Shown: positions 8,946-15,774 of the stretch, piece by piece
How positions within the stretch are numbered: position 1 is the first letter of the stretch
How the letters are laid out: every line of letters starts with the position of its first letter
Assembly: GCF_965223525.1 (NCBI RefSeq)
Contig: NZ_CBDCWX010000004.1
Span: forward strand, 1-64,000
DNA: 64,000 bases
Source: Leptofilum sp965223525
GTDB lineage: Bacteria > Chloroflexota > Anaerolineae > Promineifilales > Promineifilaceae
Reading direction: 5' to 3'
Notes under the pieces: generated by a model
Database searches by the model: none
Seen by the model: only the letters and a program-made list of their open reading frames with translations
Told to the model about the DNA's origin: nothing
Translations under genes and position numbers: made by a program

Positions 8946-9566
8946 TTAGGGAGACGCAAAAACCTGTGTCCAATAGCGGTTCCAGTTTTCATTGCCAGTA
9001 TCATTTGCCAGGTAGTAGTAACCGACGCCTGTTTCCTGATAATTGCAATTCAGAATGTTGGCGCGGTGGCCAGAGCTGTTCATCCAGCCATTAACTGCGC
9101 TGGCGGCCGTACTGTACCCAGCAGCAATGTTTTCTCCCCAAGTGGAGTAGCTGTACCCTTGTGCGGCAATGCGCTGGCCGGGTGAAGAGCCGTTTGACCC
9201 TGTATGTGAAAAGAAATCATTAAAGGCCATATCTTCACTGTGCCCTTGTGCTGCTGCCACCAGTTTACTATTAACTTGTAAGGGCGCACAGCCTGCCTTC
9301 TCCCGCTCATCATTGATCAAATCAACCACCACCTGGGCTTCGGGGCCCAGTTTTTGGTTGCTAATAAGGGGCAAGTAGAGGAGATTGCTGCCGGACGGCC
9401 GTTCGCTATTTGTTGGTGCAGGGGGCGATGTGGCTGTGGCTACGGCCGTTCCCTGCGCGGGTTCGCCCAAAATAACAGGTTCATCTGCCCAGGAGGGTTG
9501 GTACCAAGACAGCATTGCTGCCAGGATGAGCCAGACAGCAACGCCCAAAGTGATTCTATTTTTCAT
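8946..9566 (-). CDS. Secreted CAP/SCP-domain protein
   Basis: The start at 9566 has GGAG seven bases upstream and gives a normal signal peptide (MKNRITLGVAVWLILAAML, cleavage after the SWA that follows). A Thr/Pro/Ser-rich linker spans about residues 30-70. The CAP domain then shows HSEDMAFNDFFSH, GENIAAG and HRANILN, the family hallmarks that form the cavity with paired His and Glu residues. CAP proteins are extracellular and of varied function. About 206 residues is usual for the SCP-like bacterial form. A longer reading frame reaches 9617, but its first 17 residues do not look like coding sequence. Confidence 0.9.
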   Translation of the reverse strand: MKNRITLGVAVWLILAAMLSWYQPSWADEPVILGEPAQGTAVATATSPPAPTNSERPSGSNLLYLPLISNQKLGPEAQVVVDLINDEREKAGCAPLQVNSKLVAAAQGHSEDMAFNDFFSHTGSNGSSPGQRIAAQGYSYSTWGENIAAGYSTAASAVNGWMNSSGHRANILNCNYQETGVGYYYLANDTGNENWNRYWTQVFASP

Positions 9567-9626
9567 TATTCTGCTCCATTCCAAATTTTCTTTGCAGAAT
9601 AACGGTTCAGGCAGCAAGATTCAATC

Positions 9627-10292
9627 TTAGCGATAGGACGCTACTCCTATGCGCGAACACATTTGTGCCAACGGGCAGCTTGTACAGCGGGGGCGACTGG
9701 CGGTGCAAATATGCTTGCCAAAGGGAACCAGCAGCCGATTGATGTCAATCCAATACTTTTCTGGGAGCTTGTTTTGCAGGGCTGCCATTGTCTTTTCCGG
9801 CGTTTTTGCGGCTACATAGCCCCAGCGGTTGGTGATGCGATGCACATGAATATCTACGCTTATGAATTTTTGGCCACAGGCAATGCCCAGCGCTAGATTG
9901 GCACACTTTGGCCCCACGCCTTTGAATGACAAGATGAGGTCACGGTCACAGGGCAGTTTGCCCTCAAATTCATCTACCAGCTGCTGGGCAATTGCTTTGA
10001 TTTGCGCTGCTTTGCGTTCAGAGAACGAGCTGCGGCGAATGATTTTAGTGAGTTCGGCGATGTCCAATGCGGCTATTTGGGCTGGCGTGCGAGCGCGGGC
10101 AAACAAGTTCAGCGAGACGGGCAGGGAGACCTCATCGTAGGTGCGAATGGACAAGATGCAGCCCACAAGCTGCTCGAACGGGCTGTCGTGCCCTTTTTGT
10201 GCCAGTTCAAACATGGCTGCTTTAGGAAACGGCCGTACCGCTTCCGCCACTTGTTCCATCACCCAATTAATGTCAAACAGTTCTTTTTCCAT
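9627..10292 (-). CDS. Endonuclease III-like DNA glycosylase (HhH-GPD, 4Fe-4S)
   Basis: This 221-residue protein has the endonuclease III architecture. The helix-hairpin-helix reads FKGVGPKCANLAL, with the catalytic lysine in place. The catalytic aspartate follows in SVDIHVHR. The C-terminus has the iron-sulfur pattern C-x6-C-x2-C-x5-C. It should remove oxidised pyrimidines and nick the abasic site during base-excision repair. The usual LPGVG is FKGVG here and the N-terminus is slightly longer, so it could be one of the divergent Nth-like paralogues. It stands alone on the minus strand next to the CAP gene. Confidence 0.88.
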   Translation of the reverse strand: MEKELFDINWVMEQVAEAVRPFPKAAMFELAQKGHDSPFEQLVGCILSIRTYDEVSLPVSLNLFARARTPAQIAALDIAELTKIIRRSSFSERKAAQIKAIAQQLVDEFEGKLPCDRDLILSFKGVGPKCANLALGIACGQKFISVDIHVHRITNRWGYVAAKTPEKTMAALQNKLPEKYWIDINRLLVPFGKHICTASRPRCTSCPLAQMCSRIGVASYR

Positions 10293-10301
10293 AACTTTTT
10301 T

Positions 10302-10366
10302 GGACGCGGATTAACGCCGATAAACGCTGATTTTTCTTTCCGCGTTTTCCGCATTCATCTGCGTCC
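10302..10366. repeat. Intergenic palindrome, family D copy 1
   Basis: An imperfect palindrome begins GGACGCGGATTAACGC and ends ATCTGCGTCC. The second copy of the family lies at 44183-44245. It fills the space between the CoxE-like and Nth-like genes. Confidence 0.7.
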
Positions 10367-10369
10367 CAT

Positions 10370-11587
10370 TCACCTGTATCGAATGAAGGCGGCTCCTGAA
10401 AGCGTGATTTGCTGGCGGCGAGACGGCCGTTTCTGCACCGTCAAGTCCTGCAAATGGGTCACCAACTGTTCCAGGCTAGCCAGATTGTGTACCGGTAAGA
10501 AATCGTCAATGTGCGGCAGTGCGGCTTGCATTCCGCGTGTTAGCGGCTCGTATTTTGCCAAGCCAAGCAGCGGATTCAGCCAGACCAGCCGGTGACAGCT
10601 TCGCTGCAAACGGCCGATTTCCTGCTTCAGCAGCACCGGATCGCCCTTATCCCAGCCATCGCTGATGAGCAGCACCACCGCGCCGCGCCCCAGCACCCGC
10701 CGACCCCATGCAAAATTGAACGTTTTCAGCGATTCGCCAATGCGTGTGCCGCCTGACCAATCCGTCACCTCGCGGGAGACTTCGGCCAGGGCGCGATCAA
10801 TCTCTTTGCCGCGCAGCTGCTGCGTGATGCGAGTGAGGTGGCTGCTAAAAACAAACGCCTCCACCGCCTGCTGCAATCCTTTGGCTAGACTGTAAATAAA
10901 GTGCAGCAGCAGTCGCGTGTAACGCTCCATCGAGCCGCTGATGTCGGCGATGACGATGAGCGGGCGCGGCTTGAATTTTGGCTGGCGACTGGGCCACTCG
11001 ATCAGTTCGCCACCGTAGCGCAGGTTGCGGCGTAAGCTGCGCCGCAAATCTAGCTGCTGCCCGCGCCCCGGCTGCTGCCGTCGCGTGCGCCGCAGCCCCA
11101 GTTGCCACACCATTTGGGCCATGAAATGCTTTACGTCTCGTATCTCTGCCTGGGTTAAGTCGCCAAAATCTTTGTGGCGCAGCCGTTCACGGACGCTGTA
11201 GGTTTGCGTTACCTCGATGATTTGCTGTGATGCTTCATCCTCACCTTTGGCTAGGTTACGGCCGTTTGGCTCCGCTTGCAGTGCTGGTGGGATCATCATT
11301 GGTTCGTCGGGCGCATCGGGCTGGCTTTTTAGAAAATTGTTGAAGCTGATCTTTTCACGCGGGGAACGCCAAAATAGCGTAAACGCTTGTTCAAACAGGG
11401 GCAAATCTTCGCGGTTATGTACCAGCAGGCAGCGAGCCGTGTAGAAAAAGTCTGGCTTACTGGCTAGATTCACATGCTCCAGAGCTTGCACCAAATCTAC
11501 CATCCGGCCCGGATTCACGTCTACGCCCAGGGCGCGGAGCAAACGGCCGAACAAGATGAGGTTCTGAAGTAGGTAGTTGTTAGTCAT
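10370..11587 (-). CDS. CoxE-like VWA-domain protein
   Basis: This is a 405-residue CoxE/VWA_CoxE family member. The N-terminal 190 residues are helical and basic (RRTRRQQPGRGQQLDLRRS). The von Willebrand A domain follows, with the MIDAS motif DISGSM near residue 215, a distal SGGTRIGESL and an ISDGWDKGD. CoxE works with the MoxR-type ATPase CoxD in maturation of the CO-dehydrogenase active site, and similar pairs assist other metalloenzymes. The partner CoxD-like ATPase is the next gene upstream, 61 bp away. Internal ACGGCCGT sites match the host genome. Confidence 0.88.
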   Translation of the reverse strand: MTNNYLLQNLILFGRLLRALGVDVNPGRMVDLVQALEHVNLASKPDFFYTARCLLVHNREDLPLFEQAFTLFWRSPREKISFNNFLKSQPDAPDEPMMIPPALQAEPNGRNLAKGEDEASQQIIEVTQTYSVRERLRHKDFGDLTQAEIRDVKHFMAQMVWQLGLRRTRRQQPGRGQQLDLRRSLRRNLRYGGELIEWPSRQPKFKPRPLIVIADISGSMERYTRLLLHFIYSLAKGLQQAVEAFVFSSHLTRITQQLRGKEIDRALAEVSREVTDWSGGTRIGESLKTFNFAWGRRVLGRGAVVLLISDGWDKGDPVLLKQEIGRLQRSCHRLVWLNPLLGLAKYEPLTRGMQAALPHIDDFLPVHNLASLEQLVTHLQDLTVQKRPSRRQQITLSGAAFIRYR

Positions 11588-11598
11588 GGGTTATCAGA

Positions 11599-11645
11599 CC
11601 CTCACCCCAGCCCTCTCCCTGCCAGGAAGAGGGCAAGGGAGGGGT
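11599..11645. repeat. Short intergenic palindrome
   Basis: CCCTCACCCCAGCCCTCTCC and a matching GAGGGCAAGGGAGGGGT arm form an imperfect hairpin between the CoxD- and CoxE-like genes. Similar CCCTCACCCC palindromes are common dispersed repeats in bacterial genomes. Confidence 0.6.
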
Positions 11646-11648
11646 AAA

Positions 11649-12536
11649 TTACGCATTTGTTCGCACACGATCAAAAATATGCCTCGTCGTTTCCCCGCTA
11701 ACCTTCTCGATGTCGTCCTGGTATTTGAGGATGACGCCGAGGGTGCTTTCTACAATTTCTAGCGTAAGGGCTTGGGCGTCCAGTGCCACCAGTGCGGCCG
11801 TCCAGTCCAGCGTTTCGGCCACGCCGGGCAGCTTGTACAAATCCTGCTGGCGCAGCTCCTGGATGAAGGCAGTAACCTGTTCTGCTAGCCGCTGGGCGGC
11901 GTGGGGCAGCTTGGCGCGCACGATTTCTAACTCTTTGGCAAAGCTGGGGTAATCAATCCAGTGGTAAAGGCAGCGCCGCTTGAGGGCATCGTGGAGTTCG
12001 CGGGTGCGGTTGGAGGTGAGTATGACTACAGGCGGTTGCTTGGCTTTAATCGTACCAATTTCGGGGATGGTGATTTGAAAGTCGGAGAGAATTTCTAGCA
12101 AAAATGCTTCAAACTCCTCATCGCTGCGGTCAATTTCATCAATGAGCAGGACGGGTGGTTGCGGTTTGCTGTGTTGGATGGCTTGGAGAAGCGGCCTTTC
12201 CAACAAAAACTCCCGGCCAAATAACTCGGCCTCGGTGGCTCGCTCATCGCGGGCCTCCAGCAGGCGAATGTGCAGCATCTGGCGAGTGTAGTTCCATTCA
12301 TACACCGCCTGGTTCACGTCTAGCCCTTCGTAGCATTGCAGGCGAATCAGTTTCGTGTCTAGCAGATCGGCCAGCACTTTGGCGATTTCTGTCTTGCCCA
12401 CGCCGGGTTCGCCTTCCAAAAAGAGAGGTCTTTGCAGCTTTAATGTGAGGTAAACGGCCGTTGCCAACCCCCGATCCGCCACGTAATTCTTATTACGCAA
12501 GGCTGCCTGTAGCTGGTCAATTGATTGGATTTCCAT
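11649..12536 (-). CDS. MoxR/CoxD-like AAA+ ATPase
   Basis: The 295-residue protein has Walker A GEPGVGKTE near residue 43, Walker B VLLIDEIDR near 130, a sensor 1 ILTSNRTREL and the arginine finger region LKRRCLYHW. This is the MoxR-type AAA+ family, close to CoxD. CoxD acts as a chaperone that unfolds or remodels the apo CO dehydrogenase so that sulfur and copper can be added. The CoxE-like VWA protein is encoded directly downstream, forming the usual pair. The start lies 32 bp from a family A intergenic repeat. Confidence 0.9.
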   Translation of the reverse strand: MEIQSIDQLQAALRNKNYVADRGLATAVYLTLKLQRPLFLEGEPGVGKTEIAKVLADLLDTKLIRLQCYEGLDVNQAVYEWNYTRQMLHIRLLEARDERATEAELFGREFLLERPLLQAIQHSKPQPPVLLIDEIDRSDEEFEAFLLEILSDFQITIPEIGTIKAKQPPVVILTSNRTRELHDALKRRCLYHWIDYPSFAKELEIVRAKLPHAAQRLAEQVTAFIQELRQQDLYKLPGVAETLDWTAALVALDAQALTLEIVESTLGVILKYQDDIEKVSGETTRHIFDRVRTNA

Positions 12537-12550
12537 TCATTCTCCGATGT

Positions 12551-12618
12551 CTCAGTAATCAGTCATCGGTAATCAATAGTTGACACTATTACGGATTACC
12601 GTTTACCGATTACTGAGA
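12551..12618. repeat. Intergenic palindrome, family A copy 1
   Basis: CTCAGTAATCAGTCATCGGT pairs with a right arm ending in ACCGATTACTGAG. The right edge overlaps the last codons of the SDR gene: its final CAG-TAA lies in the repeat. Confidence 0.8.
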
Positions 12619-13365
12619 TGTAAACCCACCGTCCACCGCCAGCGCCGTGCCATTGACAAACGAGGCCGCGTCTGAGCAGAGCCACAGCACGGCTTCGGCT
12701 ACTTCGTGCGGTTCACCCAGACGGCGCATGGGATTGATGCGCTTGGTGGCTTCCACAAATTGCGGGAATTCGGCAAAGCCGCGCTCCACCATCTTTGTAC
12801 GAATAACCGAAGGGCAAATGGCGTTGATGCGAATGCCTTTGCGTGCATATTCTAAAGCGGCCGATTTGGTTAGGCCAATGACGGCGTGTTTGCTAGCCCC
12901 ATAAACGGGCATAGAGTGGGTTCCCACCAGCCCAGCCACCGACGATGCGTTGACGATTGTGCCACCTCCCAGGGCTACCATCTGCGGAATTTGATATTTC
13001 ATGCAGAGCCAGACCCCTTTTACATTGACGGCCATGATCTGGTCGAAGTCGGTTTCGCTGACATCAACGGTGCGGACGGGGTGACCTTCAATGCCTGCGT
13101 TATTGAAGGCGATATCGAGACGGCCGTATCGCTCCACCACCTCATTCACCATATTTTCCACCTGGGTTGCCTGCGATACATCCGTCTGGACAAAAAACGC
13201 CTCGCCACCTTGCTCAGCGACCATCTCCACCGTTTCCTGTCCACCAGCGGGATTTATGTCGGCAATGGCTAATTTGGCACCGTGATTTGCAAAGAGAACG
13301 GCCGTTGCCCGGCCAATGCCAGAACCGCCGCCCGTGATCAGGGCAATTTTACCATCTAGCTGCAT
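12610..13365 (-). CDS. Short-chain dehydrogenase/reductase (SDR, glucose 1-dehydrogenase type)
   Basis: The start at 13365 has GGAGG five bases upstream. The 251-residue protein is a classical SDR: nucleotide motif TGGGSGIG near residue 12, NNAG near 89, the serine at about 142 and YGASK at about 155 for catalysis, and a C-terminal VDGGFTSQ. An Asp at the end of the second strand (ADIN) favours NAD(H). The substrate cannot be told from sequence; the closest general pattern is the glucose/ribitol and 3-oxoacyl reductase group. The last codons lie in a family A repeat and another copy lies upstream, so it is probably a single-gene transcript. Confidence 0.9.
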   Translation of the reverse strand: MQLDGKIALITGGGSGIGRATAVLFANHGAKLAIADINPAGGQETVEMVAEQGGEAFFVQTDVSQATQVENMVNEVVERYGRLDIAFNNAGIEGHPVRTVDVSETDFDQIMAVNVKGVWLCMKYQIPQMVALGGGTIVNASSVAGLVGTHSMPVYGASKHAVIGLTKSAALEYARKGIRINAICPSVIRTKMVERGFAEFPQFVEATKRINPMRRLGEPHEVAEAVLWLCSDAASFVNGTALAVDGGFTSQ

Positions 13366-13377
13366 AAGAACCTCCAT

Positions 13378-13466
13378 CAGTCAGTAGGTCGGTAGTCGGT
13401 AATCAGTAACCAGCAATCAGTATCGGGTCAGGGCCACTGATTACTGACACACTGAATACTGATTAC
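13378..13466. repeat. Intergenic palindrome, family A copy 2
   Basis: CAGTCAGTAGGTCGGTAGTC and TCGGTAATCAGTAACC on the left are mirrored by CACTGATTACTGACAC and CTGATTACCGATTAAC on the right. It fills the gap between the tryptophanase and SDR genes. Confidence 0.75.
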
Positions 13467-13475
13467 CGATTAACG

Positions 13476-14846
13476 TCAAATAAGTGCCATTTTTGCCGAG
13501 AAGTGCCGCAGCACAGACGGCGCATCCATGATGCGAACGCCACGAATGCTTCCTTTGATTCTGTTGACATAAAGTAGCACTTCGGCCAGATAATCTACGT
13601 GGCTTTGCGTATAAACGCGGCGCGGGAAGGCCAGGCGCACTAGCTCCATCGCCGCTGGCTTTTCGCTGCCGTCCGGCTGCTGACCAAACATCACCGAGCC
13701 AATTTCCACCGAGCGAATGCCGCCTTCCAGATAGAGTGCTAGCGACAGTGCCCAGGCAGGATATTCACTTTGGGGAATGTGGGGCAACATCGTTTTGGCG
13801 TCAATGTAGATGGCATGGCCGCCCGGCGGCTGCACAATCGGAATGCCATTCTCGGTGAGAATATCGCCTAGGTAAGCCACCGAGCGGATGCGGTAACGCA
13901 AATAATCTTCGTGCAGCACCTCTTTTAGCCCCACGGCCAGGGCTTCCAAATCATACCCAGCCAGGCCGCCGTAGGTGGGGAAGCCTTCGGTAAGGATGAG
14001 CAAATTCTTGCATTTTTCTGCCAGCGTATCGTCATTGAGGGCTAGGAAGCCGCCAATGTTGCCCATGCCATCTTTTTTGGCGCTCATGGTGGCACCATCT
14101 ACGTAGCTGAACATTTCCTGCGCGATTTCCAGAGGCGTTTTGTCAGCGTACCCTTCTTCGCGGGTTTTGATAAACCAGGCGTTCTCGGCAAAGCGGCAGC
14201 AGTCTAGGAAGAGAGGGATGCCGTGCTGGCGGCAAATCTGGCTGGCGGCGCGAATGTTTGCCATGCTCACAGGCTGCCCACCGCCAGAGTTGTTGGTGAC
14301 GGTAATCATCGCCAGCGGCACGTTACCCGGATTTTCGACGATGGTGCGTTCCAGCTTTTCCAGATCAATGTTGCCTTTGAAGGGCAAAATGGCGGCGGGA
14401 TCATGTGCTTCGGGGATGGGGATGTCTAGCGCGATGGCTTTACGGTATTCCGTGTTGGCGCGGGTGGTGTCGAAGTGGGTGTTGTTGGGCACAATGTCGC
14501 CCGGTTTGAGCACGGAGCCGAACAGAATGCGTTCAGCGGCGCGCCCCTGGTGGGTGGGGATGACGTGTTTGAGGCCGGTGATGGTGCGAACGGCCGTTTC
14601 AAATTTGTAAAACGACTTGGCGCCTGCATACGACTCGTCCCCCAACATCATGCCCGCCCATTGGCCGGACGACATCGCCCCTGTACCGGAGTCGGTGAGC
14701 AGGTCAATGAGCACGTCTTCGGCTTTGAGCAGAAACAAGTTGTAGTGTGCCTCTGCCAAAAGCCGTTCCCGCTCCACACGGGTGGTTTGGCGGATCGGTT
14801 CGACGGTTTTAATGCGAAATGGTTCGATAATGGTTTTGAACTTCAT
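13476..14846 (-). CDS. tnaA: Tryptophanase (beta-eliminating lyase family)
   Basis: The 456-residue protein is a full-length PLP-dependent beta-eliminating lyase. It shows EPFRIKTVEP at the N-terminus, IDLLTDSGTGAMS, THQGRAAE, TNNSGGGQPVSMAN and the PLP lysine in MSAKKDGMGNIGG. The enzyme splits tryptophan to indole, pyruvate and ammonia. Tyrosine phenol-lyase is the alternative. Its key Arg (in SMERG) is replaced here by Ile within SVEIGS, as in tryptophanases, and the C-terminal RHFSAK also matches TnaA. No tnaC-like leader peptide or tnaB permease is adjacent. I favour tryptophanase, with some uncertainty about substrate. Confidence 0.85.
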   Translation of the reverse strand: MKFKTIIEPFRIKTVEPIRQTTRVERERLLAEAHYNLFLLKAEDVLIDLLTDSGTGAMSSGQWAGMMLGDESYAGAKSFYKFETAVRTITGLKHVIPTHQGRAAERILFGSVLKPGDIVPNNTHFDTTRANTEYRKAIALDIPIPEAHDPAAILPFKGNIDLEKLERTIVENPGNVPLAMITVTNNSGGGQPVSMANIRAASQICRQHGIPLFLDCCRFAENAWFIKTREEGYADKTPLEIAQEMFSYVDGATMSAKKDGMGNIGGFLALNDDTLAEKCKNLLILTEGFPTYGGLAGYDLEALAVGLKEVLHEDYLRYRIRSVAYLGDILTENGIPIVQPPGGHAIYIDAKTMLPHIPQSEYPAWALSLALYLEGGIRSVEIGSVMFGQQPDGSEKPAAMELVRLAFPRRVYTQSHVDYLAEVLLYVNRIKGSIRGVRIMDAPSVLRHFSAKMALI

Positions 14847-14861
14847 GAAGTGCCTCCATAA

Positions 14862-14876
14862 AGGTGACTGTCACCT
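14862..14876. repeat. REP-like palindrome, family B copy 1 (3' of RAYT)
   Basis: AGGTGACTGTCACCT is a perfect palindrome around a central T. It overlaps the stop of the RAYT gene. Family B copies flank that gene on both sides. Confidence 0.8.
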
Positions 14877-15459
14877 ACTTTGCCAGGTAGCTCAACTCAT
14901 CCGGCAGTTGCCGCATGAGTAAATAATCTTGTACAAATTCAAGGTAATCAGATCGTTTGGGAAAATTGTCATCAACAAACTGCTTGTCAACTAATTTGCC
15001 ATTCCTTTCTCCAATCCACTCTAGGTAATTAGAGAATTGCCACTCTTCCAGATTCTGAACCAGGCCATCTTTTACGGGATTGGCGTGAATGTAGCGACAC
15101 AAATGCAGCAAATAGTTGTTAGAAGAGACGAGTTTTGCTTGATAACGCCCTTTAAAAAGCGTGCCGCTGTGGGCGTAAGCCTTATTGTATGCTTTGGAGT
15201 AGCTGTTGAATACGCGCTGCGGCAACAGTCCTGCATCGAAATCACCGTCTTGCCGGACTAAAAAGTGGTAATGGTTGGGCATGAGGCAGTAGGCAATGAG
15301 TGTCAACTGTAGCTCAAGGAGATATTTTTTGATTTTGCCTAGCACATAAAGGTAATTCTTCTCTTCGGGGAAAATTGTTATTTTATGTGTGCCTCGATTA
15401 TACAAATGGTAATAATGGCCAGGAACCCAACTAATCTCGTCTTTTCTGGCGTGAGGCAT
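14875..15459 (-). CDS. REP-associated tyrosine transposase (RAYT, Y1/HUH)
   Basis: The 194-residue protein has the single-strand HUH endonuclease pattern: YHLYNRGTHK near the start, the histidine pair in MPNHYHFLV at about residue 62, and the catalytic tyrosine in RYIHANPV at about residue 128. This is the TnpA_REP/RAYT branch of the IS200/IS605 superfamily, which binds and cuts REP hairpins and is usually a single-copy domesticated gene. Family B palindromes (core GTGACAGTCAC) lie on both sides, and four more copies are spread over the window (one at 15666-15696, the others beyond 36 kb). These are its likely cognate REPs. Confidence 0.9.
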   Translation of the reverse strand: MPHARKDEISWVPGHYYHLYNRGTHKITIFPEEKNYLYVLGKIKKYLLELQLTLIAYCLMPNHYHFLVRQDGDFDAGLLPQRVFNSYSKAYNKAYAHSGTLFKGRYQAKLVSSNNYLLHLCRYIHANPVKDGLVQNLEEWQFSNYLEWIGERNGKLVDKQFVDDNFPKRSDYLEFVQDYLLMRQLPDELSYLAK

Positions 15460-15479
15460 GTGTGCTCCTGTACAATTTA

Positions 15480-15510
15480 GATGACAGTCACCTTTAAGGT
15501 GACTGTCATC
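15480..15510. repeat. REP-like palindrome, family B copy 2 (5' of RAYT)
   Basis: GATGACAGTCACCTT and AAGGTGACTGTCATC form a perfect 15-bp stem around a single A. It lies 20 bp upstream of the RAYT start. Confidence 0.85.
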
Positions 15511-15589
15511 TTTCGTTCGCGGAAAATAGAAACCTGCCCCGATTTTAACAGCTTACCAACTTGTGAGGCCAATTGGTTGGCGATGCGAA

Positions 15590-15652
15590 GGGTGGGATGA
15601 CCGGGGTTTATCTTCGCCAGGTGTAAGGTGTTGTCTTCCGGTCATCCCGCCC
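15590..15652. repeat. Inverted repeat between two REP copies
   Basis: GGGTGGGATGACCGG (15590-15604) and CCGGTCATCCCGCCC (15638-15652) pair with one mismatch. The hairpin stands in the middle of the gene-free region 15460-15774, flanked by family B copies 2 and 3, so the region holds three hairpins in a row and no gene. Confidence 0.65.
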
Positions 15653-15665
15653 CCGTGCGATTTCA

Positions 15666-15696
15666 GATGACAGTCACCTTTAAGGTGACTGTCATC
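15666..15696. repeat. REP-like palindrome, family B copy 3
   Basis: This is identical to the copy at 15480-15510 (GATGACAGTCACCTT ... AAGGTGACTGTCATC). It lies 78 bp before the Roco start codon. Confidence 0.85.
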
Positions 15697-15700
15697 TTTC

Positions 15701-15743
15701 TGCCCATTTTCGATTATTTGGGCGGGATCGCCTAAAATGGGCA
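15701..15743. promoter_or_regulatory. Perfect 10-bp inverted repeat upstream of the Roco gene
   Basis: TGCCCATTTT (15701-15710) and AAAATGGGCA (15734-15743) are exact complements, 31 bp before the Roco ATG. The stem could be an operator, or a 5'-UTR hairpin that limits translation. It is separate from the REP copy just before it. Confidence 0.5.
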
Positions 15744-15774
15744 AAGGAGGCAAAGCAGCAGCAGGAGGAAACAG

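Noticed and set aside
13476..14846. Tyrosine phenol-lyase as the identity of the beta-eliminating lyase
   Set aside because: The arginine needed for tyrosine is Ile in SVEIGS, as in tryptophanase.
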